The notes under the pieces: generated by a model | Databases searched by the model: none | What the model was told of the DNA's origin: nothing | Seen by the model: only the letters and a program-made list of their open reading frames with translations | From: Mesorhizobium sp. NZP2077 | GTDB taxonomy: Bacteria; Pseudomonadota; Alphaproteobacteria; Rhizobiales; Rhizobiaceae | Assembly (NCBI RefSeq): GCF_013170805.1 | Contig: NZ_CP051293.1 | Span: forward strand, 1,488,001-1,552,000 | Direction: 5' to 3' | Length of the DNA stretch: 64,000 bases | Part shown: positions 50,006 to 58,190 of the stretch, piece by piece | Layout of the letters: the number at the start of each line of letters is the position of its first letter | Position numbering within the stretch: the stretch's first letter is position 1 | Translations under genes and position numbers: made by a program

Positions 50006-50119
50006 GCCCAGCGCTCTCGGGTGCTAATTGCGCGTTAGCAATCTCTGAGGCGGGACTAAGTTCCCAGGTCGCCCGGCACAAAGTCGAGGGCATGCACTGC
50101 CAACCGTAGGCGAGTACCG

Positions 50120-50398
50120 AACCCAAAAGAATGGCCGGTGCGGGGGATGCTTGGGTAAGCGGGGCCGCACCGGCCATTGCGGGATAGCTCTTTGGGATCA
50201 TCCCCCGCACTGCCTAAGCTATTGGCATATTAGCGATTACTCAACTAAGACTAAAGTCCCTACTCGGCCGTAGGGGAATGGCCGGTGCAGGCTGGGGCAC
50301 TTGGGGGTGGCGGACTACACCGGCCACTGCGAGAGGCATTTGACGTCCCTCCCACGCTGCCTAAATTATAGGCATATTAGCAACCGCGCAATTGGCCT
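50120..50398 (-). repeat. Two tandem hairpin-plus-promoter-box modules
   Basis: Read on the minus strand, each module has a promoter-like box (50260-50216 with TTGAGT-N15-AATAGC; 50393-50358 with TTGCGC-N15-TATAAT) followed by a GC-rich hairpin. Stems are AATGGCCGGTGCGG with CCGCACCGGCCATT (50130-50143, 50165-50178), and AATGGCCGGTG with CACCGGCCACT (50277-50287, 50318-50328). A third module lies before the methyltransferase gene. The whole 399-bp gap between genes consists mainly of these. Confidence 0.6.
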
Positions 50399-50404
50399 AT
50401 AGGT

Positions 50405-50647
50405 CTACCCAGCCGTCGAAGGCCGCACCGGCCCTGTGGTGTTCCACCGGATGAACTCGACTTCCTTCCCGGTGACTTCGCGCACCGTCTTCAACAGCGC
50501 CTCATGCAGTACACGCGTCTGCCGGTAGTGGTCGCAATGTGGCGATATGAACGGCTTGACGATGCTTAGGTGCTGCGCTTCCGCTGCGGTCAGAAAGCAC
50601 TCGATTTCAGCCTGCGATAACTGCTTGGAAGGTTTTGATCTAGCCAT
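50405..50647 (-). CDS. Hypothetical protein, 80 aa
   Basis: MARSKPSKQLSQAEIECFLT, AAEAQHLSIVKPFISPHCDH and LLKTVREVTGKEVEFIRWNT. AAAGGTG precedes ATG 50647. Helical with Cys/His residues in the middle. It is divergent from the SRAP gene. Unrecognised. Confidence 0.6.
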   Translation of the reverse strand: MARSKPSKQLSQAEIECFLTAAEAQHLSIVKPFISPHCDHYRQTRVLHEALLKTVREVTGKEVEFIRWNTTGPVRPSTAG

Positions 50648-50729
50648 TGCGACACCTTTTGAGAGTCGCCCCACCGAGCGCGATATTCCAGTTGATGCTC
50701 GGTCCTGTAAAGGCCGCCTTGACTCTTCC

Positions 50730-50744
50730 GTTCTCATTTTGTTC
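50730..50744 (+). promoter_or_regulatory. LexA (SOS) box
   Basis: GTTCTCATTTTGTTC matches the alphaproteobacterial LexA site GTTC-N7-GTTC exactly. It lies 55 bp before the SRAP start and also upstream of the divergent 80-aa gene. Confidence 0.75.
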
Positions 50745-50799
50745 ACTGCTGGCAGAATAGCCACAAGGCGAGCGAGCAGCTTGTCTGTCGAGGAATGCT

Positions 50800-51492
50800 A
50801 TGTGCGGCCGTTACACCCGATATCTGACATGGTCGGAGATCCACCGGCTCTACCGCCTGACGGCGCCGGCGGAGACCGGCCGCAACGACGAGCCGCGCTA
50901 CAACATCGCGCCGACACAGGACGTGCCTTTCATCACCGCCGGCGAGGACGGCAATCACCGCTTGCGTGAGGGTCGCTGGTGGCTCGTTCCGTTTTGGGCA
51001 AAGGAGATGCCCAAGGCGGCCATGTTCAACGCCAGGATCGAAGGCGTCGACACGGCACCTGCGTTTCGCGACGCCTTCAAATCGAAGCGCTGCCTTATCC
51101 CGGCTGACGGGTTCTACGAGTGGACAATCTCACCCGCCGACGGCAAGAAAGACCCTTGGCACATCTATCTGCCCGGCCACGCGCCTTTTTCGTTTGCAGG
51201 CCTCTGGGCGCACAACTCAAACCTCGACATCACGAGTTGCACAATAATCACCGAGCCGGCCGCCAATCCGATGAACAACCTACACGATCGGCAGCCCCTA
51301 ATTCTCGACCCGGCCTATTATGACGCTTGGCTCGACCCGGCCACGCCGAAGGACTACCTGAAGGACATTCTCAGCCACGATATCGACGGGCAGCTTCAAT
51401 TCAACCGTGTCGGACGCGATGTAAACTCGGCCGCCATCAACAAGCAGCCGAATGACCACCCTGCCTTGGTCGGCCCGATCAATCCGCTATGA
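50800..51492 (+). CDS. SOS response-associated peptidase (SRAP/YedK family)
   Basis: 230 residues. MCGRYTRY supplies the catalytic Cys2 after Met removal; RYNIAPTQDVPF, FNARIEGVDTAPAFRDAFKS, RCLIPADGFYEW and NNLHDRQPLIL are the family blocks with the conserved Asn, Glu and His. SRAP proteins cross-link to abasic sites in single-stranded DNA to shield them. A LexA box in its promoter supports DNA-damage induction. Full length. The next gene overlaps by 4 bp (ATGA). Confidence 0.93.
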   Translation: MCGRYTRYLTWSEIHRLYRLTAPAETGRNDEPRYNIAPTQDVPFITAGEDGNHRLREGRWWLVPFWAKEMPKAAMFNARIEGVDTAPAFRDAFKSKRCLIPADGFYEWTISPADGKKDPWHIYLPGHAPFSFAGLWAHNSNLDITSCTIITEPAANPMNNLHDRQPLILDPAYYDAWLDPATPKDYLKDILSHDIDGQLQFNRVGRDVNSAAINKQPNDHPALVGPINPL

Positions 51493-51677
51493 GCGACGAA
51501 CCGATCAGGCTTGCCGAAGGCATGGCAGCAGTGCCGCGCGACCGCGCCAGAGTGCTCGGCCACACATGTGAGCATAAGGATTGCGGCAAGCCCGCTGGCT
51601 GGGGCTTCGCACGTCCGCGAAGCGAACCGCACTGGTTTTGCTTCGAGCATCGCGGCGATGGCGACCGGTACCTATAG
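51489..51677 (+). CDS. Small Cys/His protein coupled to SRAP, 62 aa
   Basis: HTCEHKDCGKPAGWGFARPR then HWFCFEHRGDGDRY: two Cys-His pairs suggest a small zinc finger. Its ATG overlaps the SRAP stop, so it is likely damage-inducible too. Unrecognised. Confidence 0.65.
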   Translation: MSDEPIRLAEGMAAVPRDRARVLGHTCEHKDCGKPAGWGFARPRSEPHWFCFEHRGDGDRYL

Positions 51678-51679
51678 CG

Positions 51680-51901
51680 CTACTCGGGCAAACCCGGGTC
51701 GTAGTGAACGATGGCATCGAGGATTGCTTCATAGACGCTGCCGGTGTCCTCCTCGATCTCTGTGCTGGAGATACCGATCGCCCTGGCGTCGGCGAAAAGC
51801 TTCTGGGTCAATTCGGCAACGGAGATGATGTCAGCCCCGGCCGTCTTGGGGACGTTGGCGCCAATCCACTTGTAAAGGAAATCTGTGCCGCGTGTGCTCA
51901 T
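51680..51901 (-). CDS. DUF768 family protein, copy 2
   Basis: 73 residues, MSTRGTDFLYKWIGANVPKT, SVAELTQKLFADARAIGISS and SVYEAILDAIVHYDPGLPE; nearly the same protein as at 40826-41047 but in inverse orientation. Convergent with the SRAP unit, with 2 bp between stops. Function unknown. Confidence 0.85.
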   Translation of the reverse strand: MSTRGTDFLYKWIGANVPKTAGADIISVAELTQKLFADARAIGISSTEIEEDTGSVYEAILDAIVHYDPGLPE

Positions 51902-51975
51902 GACGCGATAATCTGCGCATGCATATTAGGTTCCGCTCATCTTGACGCCGGCGCCGGCTGCTACAGAATCATCGC

Positions 51976-52284
51976 ATGGGCCAAGGCATCAAAGTCGGCG
52001 ATACCGTCGCGATCACTGCAACCGTGCGCAAGCGGGTCACGGAAGACCGCGTGAGTGTTCTTATCCCTACGTACGGTCAGCCGCACTCGATCGTAGACAG
52101 CACGCCATACATAAACAGCGGGCAGAAAATCGAGCTGACCGGCGAAGTGGTTCGCGTCGACGATGATACCGTGACGGTAGGCGGCAAGGATCTGGGCATC
52201 ACGGTAAAACACAGTGCCGTGCGGCTCGTCACCAGCTATGTGGCGCCGAAGCGCAAAACGCCGCTTGTCGACAAGCCGGCGTAA
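51976..52284 (+). CDS. Hypothetical protein, 102 aa
   Basis: MGQGIKVGDTVAITATVRKR, TYGQPHSIVDSTPYI, ELTGEVVRVDDDTVTVGGKD: all-beta pattern suggestive of a small barrel such as an OB- or SH3-like fold. Unrecognised. Real coding composition and isolated transcription unit. Confidence 0.58.
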   Translation: MGQGIKVGDTVAITATVRKRVTEDRVSVLIPTYGQPHSIVDSTPYINSGQKIELTGEVVRVDDDTVTVGGKDLGITVKHSAVRLVTSYVAPKRKTPLVDKPA

Positions 52285-52311
52285 AACGGCACGATCGCCA
52301 CGCCCAAAACT

Positions 52312-52779
52312 TTAGCAGCCTTCCACTTTCAGGGATCGCACCATCCGAACAACGACCGGGTCATAGGGGACTTTTTCCGATCTGCTGTAATTAATGGTGA
52401 AGAGTGCGGCACGGTCGTTGCAGATCGCGATAGCGCGGACATATCGAATCTGGCCATTCCTAATGCCCGAGTAACTGGCCCACCTCGGGGTGACGCGCCG
52501 ATAGGTCAGCTTCCAACCAACCTTTTCGTCCTCAATCATGCGGTGCTCGATCTCGGCCGGAAAACTGGCGTTCCCGAGTCTGGCACCCCACACAGCAAGG
52601 AAGGCATCGTTTTCGCCTTGGAACGCCGCGCCTTGGTCCGAACGCTGTGCCAGGACAAAGCCCGGCGGAACATCAAATGTGAAGCCGAACTGCCTGACAC
52701 CGAACTGCTGCCACGCCTGTGCCTGAAGAAGCGTGCTGCAAAATAGGACCGGAACGAGGCTAAGCAGAAAACGTACCAT
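52312..52779 (-). CDS. Secreted hypothetical protein, 155 aa
   Basis: A signal peptide (VRFLLSLVPVLFCSTLLQAQ) precedes a mature domain with FGFTFDVPPGFVLAQRSDQG and AICNDRAALFTINYSRSEKV, the pattern of a periplasmic family whose role is unknown to me. It is convergent with the previous gene and divergent from the IS remnant. Confidence 0.65.
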   Translation of the reverse strand: MVRFLLSLVPVLFCSTLLQAQAWQQFGVRQFGFTFDVPPGFVLAQRSDQGAAFQGENDAFLAVWGARLGNASFPAEIEHRMIEDEKVGWKLTYRRVTPRWASYSGIRNGQIRYVRAIAICNDRAALFTINYSRSEKVPYDPVVVRMVRSLKVEGC

Positions 52780-52845
52780 GACGGGAAAAGGGTAGCCCGC
52801 TGATTCCGTTCCACCAGCAACAATGATATTTCAAGACACCAGGCC

Positions 52846-53797
52846 GGATCGGGAATGCGCCTTTAGCGGCCCGGATCGGCGGGATGGATCGCCAGACGCT
52901 ACGCGACTGGGTGCATCGGTTCAACACGGCCGGCCCCGATGGTCTTGTGGACCAATGGGCGCCGGGACCAGCGTCCCGGCTGTCGCATGAGCAGCAGGCC
53001 GAACTGGCCGCGCTTGTGGAGAAGGGCCCGGATCGTGCCGTCGATGGCGTCGTTCGCTGGCGGCGGATCGACCTGAAGAAAGCCATCAAGGACCGCTTCG
53101 GCATTGATTATGACGCGCGCTATGTCGGGAAGCTGCTGCACAAGCTCGGCTTCTCCCACATGAGTGTGCGACCGCGTCATCCGGCGCAGGATGCCCATAT
53201 CATCGAGGAATTCAAAAAAACTGGCCTCGCACGCTGAAGGCGCATCTTTGCGACTTGCCGCCGCGCACGAAGGTGGAGATCTGGTTCCAGGACGAAGCAA
53301 GGATCGGCCAGAAGAACGGGATTGTACGGCAGTGGGCCAGACGCGGCACGCGGCCGCGACAGCCGGCCGACCAGCGCTACAAGAGCGCCTACCTGTTCGG
53401 CGCCATCTGCCCAGCACGTGGTACCGGGGCGGCTCTCGCACTGCCGTTTGCCGATACCGAGGCCATGCAACTCCATATCAACGAGATCAGCCGCCATGTC
53501 GAAAAGGGCGCCCATGCCGTACTCGTCATGGATCGCGCCGGATGGCACACCACCGCAAACCTCAGCATACCGGACAACATCACCCCGATCTTCCTGCCGT
53601 CGCGCGCGCCGGAGCTGAACCCGGTCGAGAACGTCTGGCAGTATATGCGCCAGAACTGGCTCTCCAACCGTGTCTTCGACAGCTATGACGATATCATCGA
53701 TGCGGCCTGCGACGCCTGGCAGAAACTCCTCGCAGATTCCGAGACCATCACATCAATCGGGATGCGCCAATGGGCCCATGTCGGTCAAACCCCATGA
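52846..53797 (+). mobile_element. IS630-family transposase, 5'-truncated
   Basis: Frame 1 holds the C-terminal part of the helix-turn-helix (AARIGGMDRQTLRDWVHRFN) and runs to 53237; frame 2 holds the DDE domain (WFQDEARIGQKNGIVRQWAR, VLVMDRAGWHTTANL, FLPSRAPELNPVENVWQYMR) to 53797. The join is a -1 shift at a run of seven A (53214-53220), the usual programmed slippage of this family; after it the product reads KNWPRTLKAHLCDLPPRTK. About 40 N-terminal residues are missing upstream of 52846, so it is probably inactive. Confidence 0.82.
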
Positions 53798-53991
53798 CTC
53801 TTGGTATTAGACCGGCCAGCCGCGCCACGCCAGCGCGCGTTCACCCTGGCCGATGTCCTACAGCGCCGAAGTGTCCCTCGCGTCCTAGCGCGCGCCGAGG
53901 CAAGTTGACAATGTTGCCGCGCTATCAAGCTTTTCGTCGCCTGCGTAAACGGGTGACGACCACCCTCTGCCCGTGTCGCTTTCTCGGTGCC

Positions 53992-54012
53992 GTGACGCCC
54001 CGGTGACGACCC
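53992..54012. repeat. Candidate integrase arm site, right copy
   Basis: Identical over 21 bp to 24339-24359 and in the same orientation, 66 bp from the attR core. A further GGGTGACGACCAC lies at 53951-53963. The rest of the 281 bp between the IS remnant and the tRNA shows nothing else. Confidence 0.55.
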
Positions 54013-54078
54013 GCGCTAGGTTCGGTAAGGCTAGCGAAGTGGGTTTGTCAGAAAAAGCTTATAAACCAATGGGTTGCA

Positions 54079-54124
54079 TGGTGATCCCGACAGGAATCGA
54101 ACCTGTGACCTACAGATTAGGAAT
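54079..54124. repeat. attR core, 46-bp repeat
   Basis: Second copy of the att core, here forming the 3' part of the intact tRNA-Arg gene. Marks the right end of the element. Confidence 0.92.
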
Positions 54125-54155
54125 CTGCCGCTCTATCCTACTGAGCTACGGGACC
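54079..54155 (-). tRNA. tRNA-Arg (anticodon CCT)
   Basis: Read on the minus strand it folds as a 74-nt cloverleaf plus an encoded CCA. The acceptor stem is GGTCCCG with CGGGATC (one G-T pair), the anticodon arm is CAGAT-TTCCTAA-ATCTG giving anticodon CCT, and the T-arm has GGTTCGATTCC. The element regenerated this gene's 3' end on integration. Confidence 0.95.
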
Positions 54156-54240
54156 ACGCGGCCCGACACATAGCCGCTTCGGATCGTTTCGCCAAGAGGC
54201 CGGCCGAACGCAAATCGGCCGGCACTTCGCGCGGCGGGGC

Positions 54241-55404
54241 TCAGGCGGCCAGCGCGGTTTCCGCCAATTTCACCCAGTAGCTCATGCCGTGCGGGATGGC
54301 CTCATCGTTGAAGTCATAGTTCGGGTTGTGAAGGCCGGCGGTGTCGCCATTGCCGATGAAGATGAAGGCGCCGGGCCGGGCTTCCAGCATGTAGGAGAAA
54401 TCCTCCCCGCCCATCACCGGCTGGATGCCGCGGTGGACCTGGGCGTCGCCGGCGACATTTGCGGCGATATCGCTGGCAAACACCGTCTCTTCAGCATGGT
54501 TGAAGGTGACGGGGTAATTTGCCTGGTAGTCGACCTCGATCTTGGCGCCGAACGCGGTCGCCAGGCCGTCGCAGATGGTGCGGATGCGCTCTTCGGATTT
54601 CTTGGCGATCTCCTTGCGCAAGGTGCGCACGGTGCCGGCGATCTCGGCCGATTCGGGAATGATGTTGTAGGCATCGCCGGCGTGGAACTTGGTCACCGAC
54701 ACCACTACGGCCTCGACCGGATCGGTGCTGCGCGAGGCGATCGTCTGCAGCGCGCCGACCAATTGGCTGGTGATGACGATCGGGTCGATCGTGCCGTGCG
54801 GCATCGCGGCATGGCCGCCCCTGCCTTTCACGGTGATGGTGAATTCGGCCGTCGCCGCCATGATCGGGCCCGGGCGGATGGCGAACTGTCCGACAGGCAG
54901 GCCCGGCATGTTGTGCATGCCGAACACTTTTGCGATGTCGAAGCGCTCCATCATTCCGTCCTTGACCATCTCGTTGCCGCCGCCGCCGCCTTCCTCCGCC
55001 GGCTGGAAGATCACCGCCACCGAGCCGGCGAAATTGCGCGTCTCGGCCAGATATTTCGCAGCACCCAGCAGCATCGCCGTGTGGCCGTCATGGCCGCAGG
55101 CGTGCATCTTGCCGGGAACGGTCGAGGCATAGGGCTTGCCGGTGATCTCGTTGAGCGGCAGCGCATCCATGTCGGCGCGCAGGCCGATGGTGGCGCCTTC
55201 GCCCTGGCGGCCTCGGATGATGCCGACGACGCCGGTCTTGCCGAGGCCGGTGACCACGTCGTCGCAGCCGAACTCTTTCAGCTTTTCGGTGACGAAAGCT
55301 GCCGTCTTGAAGACGTCGAAGTTCAGCTCCGGTGTCTGGTGCAGATGCCGGCGCCAGCCGGCGATTTCGTCCTGCATTTCAGCGGCGCGGTTCAGGATTG
55401 GCAT
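54241..55404 (-). CDS. M20-family amidohydrolase (hippurate hydrolase-like)
   Basis: 387 residues. Metal-binding motifs HACGHDGHTAMLLGAAKYL and FQPAEEGGGGG (the last Glu pair holds the catalytic base), MHNMPGLPVG and a late GGEDFSYML. The family cleaves N-acyl amino acids such as hippurate or indole-acetyl-amino acids. Full length. Near the tRNA at the right border of the element, but part of the resident chromosome. Confidence 0.88.
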   Translation of the reverse strand: MPILNRAAEMQDEIAGWRRHLHQTPELNFDVFKTAAFVTEKLKEFGCDDVVTGLGKTGVVGIIRGRQGEGATIGLRADMDALPLNEITGKPYASTVPGKMHACGHDGHTAMLLGAAKYLAETRNFAGSVAVIFQPAEEGGGGGNEMVKDGMMERFDIAKVFGMHNMPGLPVGQFAIRPGPIMAATAEFTITVKGRGGHAAMPHGTIDPIVITSQLVGALQTIASRSTDPVEAVVVSVTKFHAGDAYNIIPESAEIAGTVRTLRKEIAKKSEERIRTICDGLATAFGAKIEVDYQANYPVTFNHAEETVFASDIAANVAGDAQVHRGIQPVMGGEDFSYMLEARPGAFIFIGNGDTAGLHNPNYDFNDEAIPHGMSYWVKLAETALAA

Positions 55405-55639
55405 GATGGTTCCATTTCGTCGTTGGAGCAGCCGGCTTCAGCCTGGTGTTCTGCAATTGTGGCCGGTCTTTTGCGATTGAGATTATCAGGCACTTTGCCA
55501 TGTTGGCGTCACATAGGGTAAATAGCACCGCATTGATGCGGTCCGTTTTTGAGGGTCGGACTCATTATGCTGGCGGTTACGTAACGAAATCTTACGGAGC
55601 CAGGGGCAAGCAGGGCAAGAGGCGATTTCGGATTCGATC

Positions 55640-56806
55640 ATGCGGCACAGGCATTTCCTCAAACTATTCTCGGCTGGCGCAATCATGCTGTCGGCCCTGG
55701 CCGGGCCGGCGCTGGCCAATCCGGTGGTTGTCTTCGACTTGAAGAACGGCCAGATCCTGCAGCATCAGGATGCCTTCAAGCGCTGGTATCCGGCCTCGCT
55801 CAGCAAGCTGATGACCGCCTATGTGACCTTCCGGGCGATCGCGGCTGGCGAAGTCCAGCTCGATTCGCCGATCAAGGTGACGAAACGCTCGGCCGGCGAG
55901 CCGCCGAGCAAGATGGGTTTCAAGCCCGGCTCGGTGATGCGGCTCGACAATGCACTGAAGATGATGTTGGTCAAATCGGCCAATGACATCGCCATGGCGG
56001 TTGGCGAGAATGTCGGCGGCTCGCAAGCCGCCTTCGCCGAAAGGATGAATGCCGAGGCGGCCCGGCTCGGCATGAACGGCACCCATTTCGTCAACCCGAA
56101 TGGGCTCTATTCGCCGGACCAATACACGACGGCGCGCGACCTGTCGGTTCTGGTGATGGCGATCCGCCGCGAGTTTCCGCAATATGCGCCATGGTTCTCG
56201 ATCGAGGGCCTTGCGGTCGGCAAGAAGGAAATCCCGAACTACAATCTCCTGATCGGCCGTTATCCCGGCGCCGACGGTATGAAGACAGGCTTCGTCTGTC
56301 CCTCCGGTTTCAATATGATCGGCTCGGCGACCCGCAACGGGCGCACGCTGGTTGCGGTCGTGCTTGGCGAGAAGTCGGCGGTCAGCCGCGCCGAGGCTGC
56401 GGCAAAATTGCTCGACCAGGGCTTCGATACACCGGCCGCCGGCACCGCCACCATCGCAACGCTGGCGCCTTACGGCGACACGGTCTCGCCCAACGACATG
56501 CATGACGAGATCTGCAAGAAGAAGACGAAGGAGGAGCAGTCGGAAGCACCGCCGGCCGAGGCTCCCAAGGATGTGCCGAAGTCGCCCTATCAGGAAAAGC
56601 TCGACCATGTGCCGACGCTGGTTGCCGTCGGCCTCGGCGGCGCCACCGGGCCGGCGCCGAAGGCGATGCTCGACCAAGGTGGCCAGGACTATGCCGACGT
56701 CCCGATCCCGACCTGGCGGCCCGACCTACCGGCGCCTACCGGCGCCGGTCCGGCCGTTGCCGGCTCCGCCGCACAGGGCGATCAGCCGGTCAAGGTCGCG
56801 AACTAA
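55640..56806 (+). CDS. Serine-type D-Ala-D-Ala carboxypeptidase (S11)
   Basis: 388 residues with a signal peptide ending GPALA|NP. SLSK supplies the nucleophile Ser and Lys, SANDIAMA the SxN motif, and GMKTGFVCPSG the KTG motif: the three penicillin-binding motifs in order. It trims the terminal D-Ala of peptidoglycan stem peptides in the periplasm. The C-terminal ~120 residues are Pro/Lys/Ala-rich without a clear membrane anchor. The next gene starts 4 bp after its stop. Confidence 0.92.
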   Translation: MRHRHFLKLFSAGAIMLSALAGPALANPVVVFDLKNGQILQHQDAFKRWYPASLSKLMTAYVTFRAIAAGEVQLDSPIKVTKRSAGEPPSKMGFKPGSVMRLDNALKMMLVKSANDIAMAVGENVGGSQAAFAERMNAEAARLGMNGTHFVNPNGLYSPDQYTTARDLSVLVMAIRREFPQYAPWFSIEGLAVGKKEIPNYNLLIGRYPGADGMKTGFVCPSGFNMIGSATRNGRTLVAVVLGEKSAVSRAEAAAKLLDQGFDTPAAGTATIATLAPYGDTVSPNDMHDEICKKKTKEEQSEAPPAEAPKDVPKSPYQEKLDHVPTLVAVGLGGATGPAPKAMLDQGGQDYADVPIPTWRPDLPAPTGAGPAVAGSAAQGDQPVKVAN

Positions 56807-56810
56807 CCCG

Positions 56811-57926
56811 ATGAGCGGCTTTCCTATCCCCGTCTCGGTGCTGACCGGCTTCCTCGGCGCCGGCAAGACGACATTGCTCAACCGGCTCTTGAAGGATCCG
56901 GCACTGGCCGACACGGCGGTGATCATCAACGAGCTCGGCGAGGTGGCGATCGACCATCTGCTGGTCGAGCAGGCTTCCGACGGCATCATCCAGCTTTCGG
57001 ATGGCTGCCTGTGCTGCACGGTGCGCGGTGAACTGGTCGACACGCTTGCCGACCTGGTCGACCGGTTGCAGACCGGCCGTATCGCCAGGCTTGCTCGCGT
57101 CATCGTCGAGACCACGGGGCTTGCCGACCCGGCGCCGGTGCTGCAGTCGATCATGGCGCATCCGGCACTTGTCCAGGCCTTCCGCCTCGACGGCGTCATC
57201 ACGCTTGTCGACGCGGTCAATGGCAATGCCACGCTCGATGCGCATGTCGAGGCGGTCAAGCAGGTCGCCGTCGCCGACCGCATCGTGCTGAGCAAGGCCG
57301 ACCTGGTGACCGATGCCGGCGACCTCGAAACACTGCGGAGCCGCTTGCGGCAGATCAATCCGGGCGCCGAACTGCTCGATGCTGGCAACTCAAAAACAGG
57401 CGTAGCGGCGCTGTTTGATTGCGGCCTCTACAATCCCGCCACCAAATCCGCCGACGTGCGCCGCTGGCTCGGCGAGGAGGCGGCGCACGATCACGACCAC
57501 CATCATCACGGCCATGATCATGGGCATGACCACGATCACGATCATGGCCACCGACACGATCAGCGCGTGCGCTCCTATTCGCTGGTCCATGATGGTCCGG
57601 TGCCGTTCTCAGCCATAGAAATGTTCCTCGACCTGTTGCGTTCGACGCATGGCGAGAAGCTGCTGCGCATGAAGGGCGTTATTGAATTGCAGGAAGATCG
57701 GTCACGTCCGCTGGTTATCCACGGCGTGCAGAAGATCCTGCATCCGCCGGCAAGGCTGCCGGCCTGGCCTGACGGCCAACGCGGCACACGGCTGGTGCTG
57801 ATCACACTCGACATGCCGGAAGACTATGTGCGCCGGCTGTTTGCCGCCTTCACCAACCGGCCGTCGATCGACACGCCCGACCGCGCGGCGCTGGAAAACA
57901 ATCCGCTGGCGATTTCCGGAAGATAG
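56811..57926 (+). CDS. CobW-family GTP-binding metallochaperone
   Basis: 371 residues. Walker A GFLGAGKTTLLNRLL, INELGEVAIDH, the metal-binding GCLCCTVRGEL, VETTGLADPAPVL and SKADLV are the G-domain signs of the COG0523 family. A His/Asp-rich run near residue 225-245 (repeated HDH and HGHDHGH units) is the metal-storage segment, followed by the CobW C-terminal domain. Likely delivers Zn or Co. Probably co-transcribed with the carboxypeptidase 5 bp upstream. Confidence 0.92.
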   Translation: MSGFPIPVSVLTGFLGAGKTTLLNRLLKDPALADTAVIINELGEVAIDHLLVEQASDGIIQLSDGCLCCTVRGELVDTLADLVDRLQTGRIARLARVIVETTGLADPAPVLQSIMAHPALVQAFRLDGVITLVDAVNGNATLDAHVEAVKQVAVADRIVLSKADLVTDAGDLETLRSRLRQINPGAELLDAGNSKTGVAALFDCGLYNPATKSADVRRWLGEEAAHDHDHHHHGHDHGHDHDHDHGHRHDQRVRSYSLVHDGPVPFSAIEMFLDLLRSTHGEKLLRMKGVIELQEDRSRPLVIHGVQKILHPPARLPAWPDGQRGTRLVLITLDMPEDYVRRLFAAFTNRPSIDTPDRAALENNPLAISGR

Positions 57927-57942
57927 CTGTTCAGATCGAAAT

Positions 57943-58182
57943 TCAGACAGTCTCGCCGCGTTCGACCAGAAAGCGATGACCACCGGAAACGGCTGACGTT
58001 TCGACCAGATGATGGCCACTGTCAGCACAGAATGCCGGGATGTCGATGACCGCCAGCGGGTCGGTGGTTTCGAGCCACAGCCGGCTGCCTGGTTGCATAC
58101 CCGCCAGGCGTTTTTTCGCCTTGAGCACGGGAAGCGGGCAGTTCAGGCCCTTGAGGTCATAGATAGCGGTATCCGCGTCCAA
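57943..58182 (-). CDS. TusA-family sulfurtransferase
   Basis: 79 residues with DLKGLNCPLPVLKAKKRLAG, where Cys in CPLP is the persulfide-carrying residue of TusA/SirA proteins. Such proteins move sulfur to tRNA thiolation or cofactor synthesis. It converges with the CobW gene and lies 8 bp downstream of the transpeptidase gene on the same strand. Confidence 0.88.
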   Translation of the reverse strand: MDADTAIYDLKGLNCPLPVLKAKKRLAGMQPGSRLWLETTDPLAVIDIPAFCADSGHHLVETSAVSGGHRFLVERGETV

Positions 58183-58190
58183 GCCTGGGC

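Larger units (their letters stand above)
24175..54124. mobile_element. Integrative element in tRNA-Arg(CCT), 29.9 kb
   Basis: The element is bounded by a 46-bp direct repeat of the 3' part of tRNA-Arg(CCT): the left copy at 24175-24220 is only the displaced tRNA end, while the right copy completes an intact tRNA. A tyrosine integrase lies just inside the left end. Phage-type genes are present (excisionase, replication-like operon, ejection-type protein, tailspike, XRE repressor, SOS-controlled SRAP) but no terminase, portal, capsid, tail tube or conjugation genes are seen. It is thus best called a phage-related integrative element, either decayed or satellite-like. Confidence 0.9.

Noticed and set aside
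24369..54078. Integrative and conjugative element (ICE)
   Set aside because: No relaxase, coupling protein or type IV secretion gene is visible; the recognisable genes are phage-type.
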